A stretch of 64,000 bases of DNA from Taxillus chinensis (taxonomy: Eukaryota > Streptophyta > Magnoliopsida > Santalales > Loranthaceae). Both the position numbers and the translations under genes were made by a program. The stretch's first letter is position 1. Each line of letters opens with the position of its first letter. Below the pieces are notes generated by a model that saw nothing but the letters and a program-made list of their open reading frames with translations, searched no databases and had not been told where the DNA came from. Shown in pieces: positions 34,244 through 46,675 of the stretch. The stretch lies in contig CM042090.1 of the NCBI GenBank assembly GCA_023512835.1, positions 16,049,117 through 16,113,116 on the forward strand, given 5' to 3'.

Positions 34244-37200
34244 TTATGGGGAATGAAGTTCTAATTCGGGGGGTGTTTTGAGTTGTTGGTGGAAGAAAAG
34301 TGTGGGGGTTCCAGTGAATTCATCTGCATCAATTTGGTGTTTTGGTTTCAAACTTTTTCCCAAAAAAGGGCAGCAGCAGCACAACACCCCCCCCCCCCCC
34401 CACCCATTTGATCATTTTATTTGATTAAATGCAGAAGTTTCTTTATTGTGATTTATTTGTATCCTGTCTCCTTTATTTGGTGGAACACAACTGAACTGAA
34501 AGATGTGTTCAAGTTCATCCCCAGGTTGAAGAAACCAACGGAAAATGTCTTATTTGCTGTGGGTTCTGATTTGAGGACAAACTGTGCCCTTAGGTAGAAA
34601 TTCTTGCACAGGAACTGTAAATATTGAATTATGACCTAGTTGGTGCCTCACACCCCCCCTGCTTTTCTTAGAATTGATGGGTATCTACCATATGTTCTGA
34701 GATGTATTTCTTCTCACATTAAATGTTTGTTTATGCTAGCTGAATGTATTGATAGACTCCTTTCTAGAATCAAGTATCAACACTGCTCGGGAGGGGATCT
34801 CTCATTTCCAATGGGTTCCTGCTCCTGAATCTCAGACTGTTATTATTTTGTTTCCTTTTCTATATCTTTGTGTGCTTTCTAACTTTGATCCAATTTCCAC
34901 GTTAATTTTATAATCCTGATATATTATGCATGTCTTCTCCCACCGCCCACCGTGATCGTACCGGTGGTGAGTGCAACTTTTTTAAGGGACGTACGTCGCA
35001 TGCTCGATCTGAACCAGCGGATCTTAACTTCTCTCAAATACCTCGGATCCAATTTCCAGCCCTCTTCCTTAATTTCTGCCAATCCTCCTCCATCTAATTA
35101 ATCCCACTCACAATTAATTAGCGCATGGGAGCTTGCTTAACTTCAAAGCTCGCCATTAGTGGCATGGGAGCTTGCTTGCAGCGATTTTGACTTTAGACAA
35201 CCGCAGATGTGAGGGCAGTAGTGTACTATTCCCGCGATTAGCTGTGACAGTGCTGATCTCACGAATTTTAAAGTAACTTTTTATTGTTTTTTTAAAATAT
35301 TTGTACAGAAGTCACTGCCAACCACAAGACAGCTCGCGAAATTTGTACCGAACACCAGCTAATAGCTATGCTTGCGCTGCACGCCCGCCAGCGTCGTTTT
35401 GTTTTATTTTGCACTATGTTGGCGGAATTATATTTTCTAAATGAATTTTTATTATTGCTTATGAATCATTTTAAATTTATTGGAATTATTATTTTACTAA
35501 ATAATATCTTTTATTTATTTTGTTTTATAAAAAACCGTTGCTGTTCGTTCACAAAGCTTAACGCGGTAAACTTAGACGCAAATTCGGCTTGGCTGATTTA
35601 AGAGGGAAAAAGAAAAAAAAATCCTTGGTTCAAGTTGGAATTATTTAATATTTTAATCAGAGCTCGATCGTTTAGTACTTTCTTCATATTTAATAAAATT
35701 TTTAGAAAATTAGATTATAATATTTGCGTAAAAGTTTATTAACTAATAAACAAATACTACTAAAAAAACTAGATATATGAAAAAGGATACTGTTGCTGAA
35801 AAAGTGATTAACAAAAAATAATTTAACATTATTTTTTATCAAAAGTATCTGTAGAATGGGCTTACAGTATTACGGTAAAATAATATGAATAGTTATACTT
35901 TTTTTTCTCCCTCATTCCTCCCATGGTTATTCACCGACGTAACCATAATTGTACCAATCATTATTTGTTTTTTATTCATGTTTTTTTCTCTCTTTTAATG
36001 TTTTTTCCATTTTTCAGATCTAAGATTTTTTTGGTTTCTATTCATGTTTTTCATTTTTTGTTTTTTGGATTTAGATCTAATTAAGATTTCTCAAATTTAA
36101 ATCTAGAATGATTAAACTTTATTAATTTGTTAGATCTAGTGTTAACTTTGGAATTAATCTTGTCATCGTCATTGGAGCTGTTCTTTTTTGTGGGACGAAC
36201 TTGTGTTGGGATCAATACTTACAGACCTTGCATCAGTTAGATAGAAATTTTACTTCTATGCTACTCGTTGTCGTCTCCGTGCTTAAGCTATATAAGTCAA
36301 TAGAATAAGAGATATGTACGCTTAAAAATTAAAATGGTAAGAGATGAGATGAGGGGCTACGAGAGAGTGAACAAAATAACGTGACAGACAAATAGAAAAT
36401 ATATAATTTATGGCCCGGTTTTTTAATCCATTTTTTATTGTAACAAAATAACATATATATTAATTAATAAATAAATAATAATATTTTGTTATATGTTAAT
36501 ATACTTTTTAAATTACTAATAATAAACAAATAATATATAAATCTTAAATGAGTCAAATCAACTGAAACAACAACGAAGGCTATACACTACAGCGTCAAAT
36601 TCGAGTCGTTCTACTGTCAAACAAACGTGTTGTGTTGGGTTATCTATAGAGACACCGTAAACCTGTACAGTATGGAAGAGACGAAGTAAACGAGTGGGTC
36701 TGCATAACATGGGACGTTGACGTGGGCGGCTATGATGATTGATGGCCCATTTTACATGCATTATTTTCATACTTTGGATGGTGAGTGGGTTTGTTTAATT
36801 TGGGAATAAATTAATACTTGACTTTTGGGGACCGTGAAGGACGCTGTGGCGCTAGCCACATGCATTTGGCTATCGGGGCTGCCATGGGCTACTTTGGCGG
36901 AAAAATCAAAAAAGAGATATTAAAAGTTTTATCTGTCTGAAGTGTTTTTAAAAAAAAAAGAAAGATATTTAAAAAAAAAGCTATAACTTATAAGTAGTAT
37001 AAAAAAATGTTTCCAAAACAAAAAAATGCCAAAAAAACATCTTTTTTAGAATAAGCACAAAAGGAGAGGAAATATTTTTGAAAGGTCTATGCATTTATCT
37101 AATATTTTCACAAAGTATATTTAACAAAACAATTTAAAAAAAGGGAAAAATCTAAATCATTTAAACTTATATTATATTTACATGAGCTATATGAGCTTGC

Positions 37201-39290
37201 TTGCGCTTTAGAAGATAGCCTATTTCGCCCCAGGGTAAGAAAGGTCCTGCACTGCCTCATTTTCGTTCCTAATAATAAGGGTAAGAAAGGTTTGAGAGGA
37301 CATTATTATAGAAATCATTTGGAAAAAATATAAAAATAATCTCATTCATGATGCCAACATAAACCAACAAAAATAAAATAAAACATTTTCCTCCACTAAC
37401 AACATATTTTAAAATTTTATGTTTTTATCCTTTTTCTTCATATTCATATCTAAAACATTGTTTCAACTTAAATAATTGTGTCAATTTTTTAAAAATTATA
37501 AAACTTCATTTTCAAAAAGTAAAAACAAGAAGAATTTTTTTCTAAGCACTTGTCGCAAATAATTAGTGTTGCTAATATTTTATTGGTAATGTAACCAATC
37601 GTGCAGCCATCTTAATTATAATTAAAGCTTAATTTAAAATTCAAAAACACGATTGCTATTTAACTTTACAAGTGAACTTACCAATTTTCTCAGGTGTTAA
37701 TTGTTTGGATTTGACAAACTCTCTCGAAATTAAAGTATTTCTTAGATTTGAAGTCTTCCCGAATTAGAAGTTAATGTTTGAATTAAGAATGTTGATCACA
37801 GCGGTGTTCATTGATCTATTAACTCATTTATCCATTGATTTTTTAAATAATGGTAAATAAAATATTTAGTTGTAAAAATACGAAAGCATTAAAATATTTA
37901 TACCAAATAAAATAGAGTATATCAAAATTTAATTTGATTGTTTCTATTATTGTTAATTAAATATTATGAATTATAGACAAGTAGTGATTAAGGTGGCTTT
38001 GGTATGTAATAGTTTTTTAAAATAGTCAATTATTTATTTAAGTGTTTGTTATATAGTAATGGTACAAAATTAAGGTTGCATAATTAATAGTTGACTAACA
38101 ACGTGATAACAATAGACATCGGATAGGGGGGAAAAAAAAATATTTATAGCCAGATAAAATTTTTGAGGATATATTTGGTTGCACAATTTATTTTTCTTGC
38201 GTATATATAATGTTGAAATTCTAGTGAGTTTACGTTAATTAAATTCAGTATTATGAGAAATATTTTATCGAAGCTTTTTGTAAGTATTATAGGTGGCTTT
38301 GGAGATATCGTACATAGACATGGCATCATTCATTAAAGCTAGTGTGTGCAATTTGCAAATAGGACTTATTTATAGTGTATGTTGGAGTATTAGGAACCTA
38401 ATGCTACAGACCATTGCATAAATCAAATAATAGTTAGTAAGTGTCCAATATCATATATGAGAGAGAAATATTAGAACAAAGAACACATAAAAATTAAACT
38501 CAAAATTTTTAGCGATTTAGATAATTTTTCACCTCATCATTTCGGGAGCGTAATTGGGTATCAGGGTTGCACAATTTATTTTAACAACATATTTTTGCGT
38601 CCATTATTGTAGGTCTAAAGGACCAACATTTTTTTGTCCATGCAGATCAAAATCAGGTGATAAATACCAATTGGTGGACCATTGTTATTTTTTATTAAAA
38701 TTATTAATATTCTAATTAATATATATATATATATATAATAAAATTTTAAATAACATTTAACAATAACTTATAATATTTATTTTAAATAAAAAATAAATAA
38801 AAACCCGTCTGTTTGCACCTCTAATCATGACTCCACGGGCGCTGTATGCAGACCAGGCGTTCTTTCATATGCATATATTTTTAAAGTCAAATTTTTTTTA
38901 CAATAAGCTAGCTCATTAATAGAGTTAATACTTACTGTATGATACATCAAAATTATATTATTTTGATGTTTTTTAAAAACTGCATACCAGTGTAATTTTA
39001 ATATAAAAATACTAAATCAATATAGTTTTAATTGAGACATCACGTAATTATAGGAGATCCCATTAATATCTCATGAATACCCAAAATTATTGTATGGTAT
39101 ACTGGTTATGTATTTAACTGTTCAGTCCAGCGAAATTAAAGTTAAGCAAAAGTTTGGACAGTACCCAAATTAAAAGTGGTTTGGGTTGCTGCTGGCATTT
39201 TGATTGGCTAGTAAATCATGGACTGCGAGAAACTTTTTTTTTTTTTTTCGAAAAAATATATATCAGTAACAAAGTTACGACGAACATCGA
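34244..39290. other. Gene-free AT-rich region between DUF1644 and nitrate reductase
   Basis: Starts with the DUF1644 3' UTR, which includes a C homopolymer of about 15 at 34387-34401. No open frame with family features. The sequence GCATGGGAGCTTGCTT occurs twice (about 35124 and 35162). Repeats of T-rich and ATTTAAATC words occur near 36010-36120, and a (TA)n run near 38720-38736. The last 1 kb should hold the nitrate reductase promoter, but I see no clear nitrate-responsive element. Confidence 0.6.
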
Positions 39291-39293
39291 CCA

Positions 39294-39303
39294 AGTATAT
39301 ATA
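39294..39303 (+). promoter_or_regulatory. Likely TATA box of the nitrate reductase gene
   Basis: TATATATATG about 105 bp before the ATG at 39407. It is the only TATA-like run in the proximal upstream region and would imply a leader of roughly 75 nt. A (GT)n tract follows. Confidence 0.45.
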
Positions 39304-39406
39304 TGTGTGTGTGTGTCACTGTATCATTATCCAAATCTGCGAAATAATCATTTGCCCATGCCCCTCTCTCATCGACTGCAAGCAAGAAGCTTTCTGCGTT
39401 ATAAAA

Positions 39407-42400
39407 ATGGCTGCCTCTGTGAGTTTCAAGGCTGGGCAATCCCTCTACCACGAACCGGGCCTAAACGGCGCCGTTCGCGACCGTACTAACAAGAAACCGG
39501 TGACCCCCGCCGTACACGAGGAGGAAGACCTGTGGTTCAGCAGCGGCGACGACGACGACGACGACGACGATTATTGGACGGTGGATCCGATGATCAAAAC
39601 CAACGGAGACATCAGAGAACTTGAGGCGTCAATCTCGGACCCAAGGGACGCAGGGACGGCCGATCACTGGGTGCAGCGCAGCCCTTCCCTGGTCCGCCTC
39701 ACGGGGAAGCACCCCTTCAACTCGGAGCCCCCACTGAGCCGACTCATGCAGGTCGGGTTCATCACCCCCGCCCCGCTCCACTACGTGCGCAACCACGGCC
39801 CCGTCCCGAGGGCCACGTGGGACGGGTGGCGGGTGGAGGTAATGGGACTCGTCCGGCGACCGGCCCGGTTCAGCATGGACCAGCTGGTCTCCGAGTTCCC
39901 CGCCCGCGAGTTCCCCGCCACGCTGGTCTGCGCCGGGAATCGGCGGAAGGAGCAGAACATGGTGAAGCAGACCATCGGGTTCAACTGGGGAGCCGCCGGA
40001 GTTTCCACGTCGGTGTGGCGGGGGGTGCCGCTGCGGTGCCTGCTCCGGCGGTGCGGGATCATGCGCCGCCGAGACGGGGCGGCGTTCGTTTGCTTCGAGG
40101 GGGCTGAGGAGTTGCCCGGAGGCGGATCAGATGTTTCAGGGGGGGGCAGCTGCAAGTACGCGACGAGCGTGGGGAGGGAGGTGGCGATGGATCCTGGTCG
40201 GGACATACTGGTGGCGTACATGCAGAACGGGGAGCGATTGTTGCCGGATCACGGGTTTCCGGTTCGGATCATCATCCCCGGGTTCATAGGCGGTCGGATG
40301 GTGAAGTGGCTGAAGCGCATCGTCGTGACTCCACAAGAATCCGACACCCATTACCATTACAAGGATAACCGGGTCCTTCCCTCCCATGTTGACGCTGAAT
40401 TGGCCAATGCCCAAGGTACGGACCATACAATTAATTAATAGTTAATACCCCTCCTACTTACATAATTTTGCATTAACGCACCTTCAAATCTAATCCACCA
40501 CCAACCTTCTTTCAATACCAAAACAAAACTCACCACTTCCTTAATTAATTTAATTGGTAGAAGAAATGTGTGTTTTCGGGTTGTTCTTGGACTGACGGGT
40601 CAAATTGACACAATTAATGGGTCTTTCTTTAAAATACAATTGGCTCGGTTTCTGAGATTCCATTAGAATCAGAGGGCCTTTGTTGACTTTGTCACCGTTC
40701 CCAACAATTATTTCCTTTTTTCTCTTCTTTTGGTTACTGCACACTACTCTTGATGTTGGCACTTAGCGGTGAACAGAGAGAGTTATGATTATATGACGAA
40801 ACCGAAGGTGTTTTTAAATTTCATTAATCGTTTAAAACTCAAAAAGTGTTTAAAAAAAAAAAAAAAACAATCCCCCCTCATTTGTTTCTATTAAAAAAGA
40901 CTTTTTAAAATAATTGAAATAATAGCAAAAAGTTAAATCATAAATTTAGTTTTCGTTGTTGAAATTAAGCTGAAAATAAACGTAGACATTTGTGCAGTGC
41001 AGCTTGGTGGTACAAGCCAGAGTACATCATCAACGAGCTCAACGTAAACTCAGTGATTACGTCGCCGTGCCATGGAGAGGTCTTGCCTGCAAACACGTGG
41101 ATGACCCATCAGCCGTACATGTTGCGGGGCTACGCATATTCTGGTGTGTCAGTAGTGTTACCCAAAACCCAATAAATAAATAAATAAATAATCATATTCC
41201 GTATTTCCATTTCCCTTGCTTTGTACTTTAGGGCGTTACGACGACGCACGAGGTTTTTTGTTTTTTGTTTTTAAATAAATTAAGTCATTCGTAATTCGAT
41301 GCTTGTTTGTGGGCTCCACACTAATCACTGTGGCAGGAGGGGGGAGGAGGGTGACCCGCGTGGAGGTGACGACAAACGGTGGGGAATCGTGGCACGTGTG
41401 TCGGCTGGACCAGCCGGAGAAGCCCAATAGGTTCGGCAAGTACTGGTGCTGGAGCTTCTGGTGGCTGGAGTTGGAGGTATTGGGCCTTCTCGAGGCCCAG
41501 GAGATTGCGGTGAGGGCCTGGGACGAGTCCCACAACACCCAGCCCGAGAAACTTATCTGGAATGTCATGGTATGTATGCATGTACGTACGTACGTACGTA
41601 CGTAGGCCAAGCACTTCATTTCACTTTTGTTGGCCCACCCCAAAGAATATGAACGACATGTGCGGTGGATGTCTGATGTCTGATGTCTGCTGTCTGCAGG
41701 GAATGATGAACAACTGCTGGTTCCGGGTGAAGGCCAGAGTGTCCAAGTCACCCAATGGCGACATCGGAATCGTCTTCCAGCACCCGACACTGCCGGCGAG
41801 CCAACCCGGCGGGTGGATGATTAAATCATCCGAGTCCGACGACTCTGCTCTCCATACTCACAAAACTACCCTCCCCACCGTCAACAACAGCGCTACCGTT
41901 TCGCTCCGCGAGCTGGAGAAACACGACTCGCCCGACTCAGCGTGGATCGCCGTGAACCGAAAAGTGTACGATTGCACCCGCTTCCTCAACGACCACCCCG
42001 GTGGACCCGACAGCATCCTCATAAACGCCGGAACCGATTGCACCGACGAGTTCGAGGCCATCCACTCAGACAAGGCCAAGAGACTGCTCCGAGGCTACCT
42101 TGTCGGTGAGTTATTGCCCGAGTCACCGCCGGAGAAACCGGGCGACGGCGTAATATCCAACGGGGTAACCCCAGGAAAACACCAAGCGCCGTCGACAGCT
42201 GTCGCGTTGGCCGCAGGTGAAAAAATAGAATGCAAGCTCGTGTCGAAAACGGCCGTCTCCCGGGACGTGCGGCGCTTCCGGTTCGCCTTACCGTCGGAGG
42301 ACCAGGTACTGGGGTTGCCGGTGGGGAAACACATATTCCTATGCGCCACGGTACGCGGTAAGCTGTGCCTGAGGGCCTACACGCCAACAACAGCCGTCGA

Positions 42401-42992
42401 TCAAGTGGGGTTCTTTGATCTTGTCGTCAGGATTTACTTCGCCGGCGAGGATCCTAAATTCCCCAACGGTGGGGTTATGTCGCAATATCTGGACTCTCTC
42501 CAGGTGGGGTCTACCGTGGGAGTCAAGGGTCCACTTGGGCATGTGGAGTACGCCGGCGGGGGAGTGTTTACTGTCCACGGTCGCCTGAAGTTCGCCAGGA
42601 AGTTGGCCATGGTGGCCGGCGGGACGGGGATAACTCCAATTTATCAGGTTATTCAGGAGGTGTTGCGGGACCCACGGGATCCGACGGAGATGCATCTGGT
42701 GTACGCGTGTCGGACGGAGGAGGACATATTGTTGAGGGAGGAGCTGGACGGTTGGGCGAGGGAAGCGCCGGGCGAGAGGCTGAAAGTGTGGTACGTGGTG
42801 GGAAGGGACGCGAGGGAAGGGTGGAGGCACGGTGTTGGGAGGGTGACGGAGGAAACGCTGAGAGGGCACGTGCCCGCGGCGGCAACGGGTGTGGTGGCGC
42901 TGGCGTGTGGCCCCCCGGAGATGATTGAATCGGCGGTGAGGCCTATTTTTGAGAAGATGAATTATGCCAGGGAGGCTTTGATTGTGTTTTGA
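39407..42992 (+). CDS. NIA: Nitrate reductase [NADH]
   Basis: Exons 39407-40415, 41003-41143, 41337-41569 and 41700-42992 join in phase to 891 aa, the usual size, with the three introns known for NIA genes. It reduces nitrate to nitrite in the cytosol with NADH, the first committed step of nitrate assimilation. Domains: acidic N terminus with eight Asp (48-55); molybdenum-cofactor domain with Moco-binding Cys175 ([13 protein letters not shown]); dimer interface ([11 protein letters not shown]); hinge 1 (about 502-527); cytochrome b5 with haem ligands His560 (HPGG) and His583; FAD domain with RAYTP (686-690) and [12 protein letters not shown] domain with GGTGITP (768-774) and CGPP (864-867). 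All catalytic motifs are intact. The canonical hinge-1 14-3-3 site (K/R-S-x-S-T-P) is not seen; the nearest string is HKTTLP (515-520). The exons are GC-rich against AT-rich surroundings. Start chosen at an AAAAATGGCT context; the open frame to 39218 is leader. Confidence 0.97.
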
Positions 42993-44061
42993 GGCCATGA
43001 AATATGATGTTCCCATTCAAACTTTCCTCTATGCGTGTGCATTGAAATCTTGCTCGATAAAGTAGTTATCAATCTTTTCGTTGTCGAACAAGTTTGGACT
43101 TATCTTCTCGCGTTCTTATTACTTGACTGCTTTTGTTTCTTCTATGCTCTCCATAATTGGTTCAACAACAAATCCATCAAGCTTTGGCGATTATTGACTA
43201 CGTTTGTCGAGCAGACCCACACGAAAATTGGAACGCGCTGGCTTTTTGCTTGAATACTAGTGCTCAATTTTTGGCGCTTTGCTTGAATACTGGCATTGTT
43301 TGTGCAAGCTTGATTGGTTGTCAAGCGTAAAAAAAAGTAACTTAGGTAGCTAATCCTCCTCTCTGCTTAAATGCTTATTCATGTTTGTTCGAATACTTGC
43401 TTGATTGTTACACTGTCGAGCATAGAGGTACACTCTTTCAGAATGAGGAATAAGAGGTTGTGCACTTACAGAATTCGGCGTTCTCGTCGTCAACGGGTGA
43501 GAGCCAACGAAGAGCGGGTGACGAATAAAAGATTCGAAGTAGAGAGCAGATCGTCAGTTGCGAGCGGGATAATAGGACTGCTACGATTGTTGGCATTAGC
43601 TTATAATAATTGCATATGTTGGTCGATAATAATTGTTATGATTATTGCATAGAGGTAGGGGGGGGGGGGGGCCCCTTGTTTTTTTTTGTTTTTTGTTTTT
43701 TTTTTTTTTTGTGTTTTTTTTTTGGGGTTTTCTTTTTCGTGCTAGTTTGTGTGGGTTTGTCTTTTTTCACTCTTTCCATTTCCAAGTGGCGATGGTGCAC
43801 TAACCAAATCCGACAAATTGAACGAGGAACAAGAGGTTGTGCACTTACATAGAAGATTCGAAGTATGGAGCAGATCGTCAGTTGCGAGCGGGAGGAGAGC
43901 ATGACTAATAATGTACCGAATTTGATGTTTTGAAATTTAGTGACACTATAGGCCCGGTTGGTAGCCGAGCTTGAATTCGCCGCTATCACGTACCAAACAA
44001 ATACTACCTTAACATCACTCGTGAATTGAGATGTTCAAATAAGGTCCGGTAAGGTATTTAA
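42993..44061. other. Intergenic region with local duplication and homopolymers
   Basis: Contains the nitrate reductase 3' UTR, two partly matching segments (43445-43568 and 43824-43892), a G run of about 15 at 43658-43671 and long T runs to about 43722. No supported gene. Confidence 0.6.
43445..43892. repeat. Imperfect direct repeat flanking poly-G/poly-T
   Basis: AAGAGGTTGTGCACTTACA and GCAGATCGTCAGTTGCGAGC both occur twice in the same order (43445-43568, 43824-43892). The second copy lacks about 55 bp between them. The copies flank the homopolymer stretch, suggesting local duplication with deletion. Confidence 0.75.
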
Positions 44062-44075
44062 TGGGCCTGAGCCCA
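44062..44075. promoter_or_regulatory. Paired site II (TGGGCC/GCCCA) elements before ribosomal protein S13
   Basis: TGGGCC at 44062-44067 and GCCCA at 44071-44075 lie about 180 bp before the start codon. Site II elements are typical of promoters of plant ribosomal protein and organelle-biogenesis genes, so the placement fits the downstream gene. Confidence 0.6.
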
Positions 44076-44247
44076 TGCCTTTAAAGACGTCATTACGTGG
44101 TCCTTTTCGACCCGGGACGCTAATCCGCTTTCCTTGGAGCCTTGATAAGGGATTGGACATTCGGACACGGTCTTTTCTTTTGCTCCATCGATCGAGAGTC
44201 GTGACTACTCGTTATCGCATCCACCCACCGGCCACAGCTAGTGTAAG

Positions 44248-44370
44248 ATGGCTCAAGCGCTTGCGCTGCCTGTGGCTTCTTCGCTCTCCATGATCGGCAA
44301 TGGAAGAAGCCACGGCTCTCTCTCTACTCGTCTCCCTTCGCGCATCTCAAACCCTCATCCTAAGCCCAAG

Positions 44371-44445
<75 letters not shown>

Positions 44446-45293
44446 CGATCTCAAAGGGTTGTTGGATTCCTGTGTGATTTGTTCTGTGTTTAGTTTCATA
44501 ACCTATTAACCATCAAACGAGTTTGTTTGTTGGTGTTGAGATTCCGCATCGGCAAGAGTTTATAGTGTTGGATTTCTCTCAAGTGTTGCTGTGTTGGGTT
44601 GGAATAGAGCACATGGGATTGTGGGTTTTTTTTTCCCATCTTGCATTTTTTCTTGCTTATGAAATGGCATGTTGGCATTTTCTATGATTGCCTTGTTGTT
44701 TAGTTTGGTAGCCTAAGCATCAAATGCGCCCGGGTTGGCGGCGTGGAGATCCCGGACAACAAGCGGATTGAATATTCTTTACAGTACATCCATGGGATTG
44801 GGCGGAATAATTCGCGCCAAATCCTCTGCAACCTAAGCATGGACAACAAAATCACCAAAGATTTGTCCGAACAAGAGCTCACTTCACTGAGACAAGAAGT
44901 CAACAAATACATGATTGAAGGCGAACTTGTAACTCTCTCTCTCTCTCTCTCTCTCTTCCAACATCCAATATATGAACCTGCTCTGCTGAATTATTTAAAA
45001 AACAAAAAGTCATTCAATGAATGCAGTGCAAATAAGATTAAAACATTGTTGTCTCTCTCTCTCTCTCTCTATTTCTCTCTCCTTTTGTTTCTTATGGTAA
45101 GACAATTGGTATTTGGGGTTTTCAGCGGCGGTTCAACGCACTAGCTATAAGGAGACTGATTGAAATACAGTGCTATAGAGGGATTCGACATCAAAAAGGG
45201 CTACCGTGCAGAGGACAGCGCACGAAGAACAATTGTCGGACCCTGAAAGGGAAGAGGGTTGCTATTGCAGGGAAGAAGAAGGCCCCTCGTTAA
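44248..45293 (+). CDS. RPS13: Organellar (plastid-type) ribosomal protein S13 (uS13)
   Basis: Exons 44248-44370, 44704-44928 and 45126-45293 join in phase 0 to 171 aa. The body has bacterial-type S13 features: [64 protein letters not shown] and a basic tail KKKAPR. S13 sits in the head of the small ribosomal subunit and contacts the P-site tRNA and 16S-type rRNA. The N terminus ([16 protein letters not shown], Ser/Arg-rich, no acidic residues) looks like a plastid transit peptide and resembles, from memory, the Arabidopsis chloroplast protein. By position, however, it matches At1g77750, which is regarded as mitochondrial, so mitochondrial or dual targeting remains possible. GIGR is followed by NNSRQIL, where TRARQIL is usual. 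Exon 1 encodes the presequence. Introns carry long CT repeats at or next to splice donors. Confidence 0.93.
44373..44440 (+). repeat. Compound (TC)n-(TA)n microsatellite in S13 intron 1
   Basis: (TC)n from 44373 to 44409 runs into (TA)n to 44440, starting 3 bp after the end of exon 1. The donor therefore reads AAG|GTTCTCTCTC. Confidence 0.95.
44932..45070 (+). repeat. Two (CT)n tracts in S13 intron 2
   Basis: (CT)n at about 44932-44955 begins 4 bp inside the intron (donor CTT|GTAACTCTCT). A second tract lies at about 45052-45070, nearer the acceptor. Confidence 0.9.
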
Positions 45294-46618
45294 CCAAATC
45301 AATTTTAGTATAACTATTGCTTGCAATAGTTATAAATCCGATCTAGATCTCCTTTCATGGTACAAATTTGTTGCCCGTGTACTTAATATTCCTCACCTTG
45401 TTATGACATTTAGCTGTGCCTTTGATATTTTTGTTTTTGTTTTCTTCTCTCACGAGTCAAGTCCCTTTTGTGTGCCCGTGTACAAATCTGTTGCTTCTGT
45501 TCGTTCTCACTTTAAATATGATTTTTAGATATGCCTTTCATTTTCATTTTTGTCCCTGGCAGTGGTTAAATGAAGTTTGGGTGGTGGTGGTGGTGGTGTA
45601 GGGTTACTTTATATCCCGATTATATCCCAATTACTGATTGATATGCTATATCTACTTATCCAATGGGGACTATGAGACGGCAACGAGAGTGTTTTCCATA
45701 TGTCATCGACTCATTTGAGATCTCAATTTTGTAGGTAGAAGTTTGAAAGACTAGACAGAAGTAGACCTATGAAGGTGAGTTATAGGGTGAACCACTTGCT
45801 TTCATCCCTGCAATGAATCCTGTTGTCTGTCAACACATTTATGATCCATAACCTTTCCTTGATTGCTTGTTTTTCCTGGATCACTAGAATATTGATGCTA
45901 CTAGCTTGTCTCCTGATGTATAATATTTGCAATGGACTGGCTTTGGATATTTCGCTAGGCTGCTTTTAAATGTTCCTAGCATAAACATATGCACCAGAGT
46001 ATTCTGGTAGCATGGCGTCGAAACAATTGTCATGTTAATTTTATGACCTTCTCATGTTCCTTTTGTTGTGATTTTGAACATGATGCAAGGGGAAGGGTGT
46101 TGCAGGGCTTGTGGCTCTTTGTTGGTCATATTTTTAGCAGCCATTTAGATTGCCCCTTTATGTGTATTCTAAATTATAGTTAGATGTGGGTTTCAGCCTA
46201 TTAGTTAGTACACACCCTGTGTTGGTGAGGAAAAAGTTAAACAAAAAGCAAAAAAGGAAACAAAACAAACAAACATGGGATCTGTGATAAATTTATGAGA
46301 TATCATGCCTGTTGACCATCTTATGTGGAACTTCTTTCATATCATTTAGCCCTAAGGTCTACTACTACTGTGGCTAAGTGGCTTCCGTTAGTATGCCATG
46401 TAACTCTGGCCGCCTACATCACCTCAGCCTTTTTATACAATGCTGCTATGGTCTGTTTCTTGTTCATGGCATGTCAAGTTATGGGTGTTGTAACTTTCGC
46501 TTCATATCTAGTGAAAATCTAGGCCCTTGCCACTTGCCAGAACTTTTTTTGTGACGTAACGTCATGTATTTGATATAATCTGGGCATTCAACTTTCTTGA
46601 ATATACATTTTTTATAGG

Positions 46619-46675
46619 GTCACATTGGCCTCGTGGGTGCTGCTTCATGGCCATGGTCACATTGGCTTCGTGGGT
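46619..46675 (+). repeat. Two-copy tandem repeat of about 36 bp
   Basis: GGTCACATTGGCCTCGTGGG and GGTCACATTGGCTTCGTGGG follow each other at 46619 and about 46655, with one visible mismatch. Confidence 0.75.

Noticed and set aside
39218..39406. In-frame N-terminal extension of nitrate reductase
   Set aside because: The extension is F/K/I/C-rich, unlike any known NIA N terminus, and the Met at 39407 has the conserved start region and good context.
42339..43016. Long minus-strand open frame opposite nitrate reductase exon 4
   Set aside because: It is an antisense shadow of GC-rich coding sequence with no family features.
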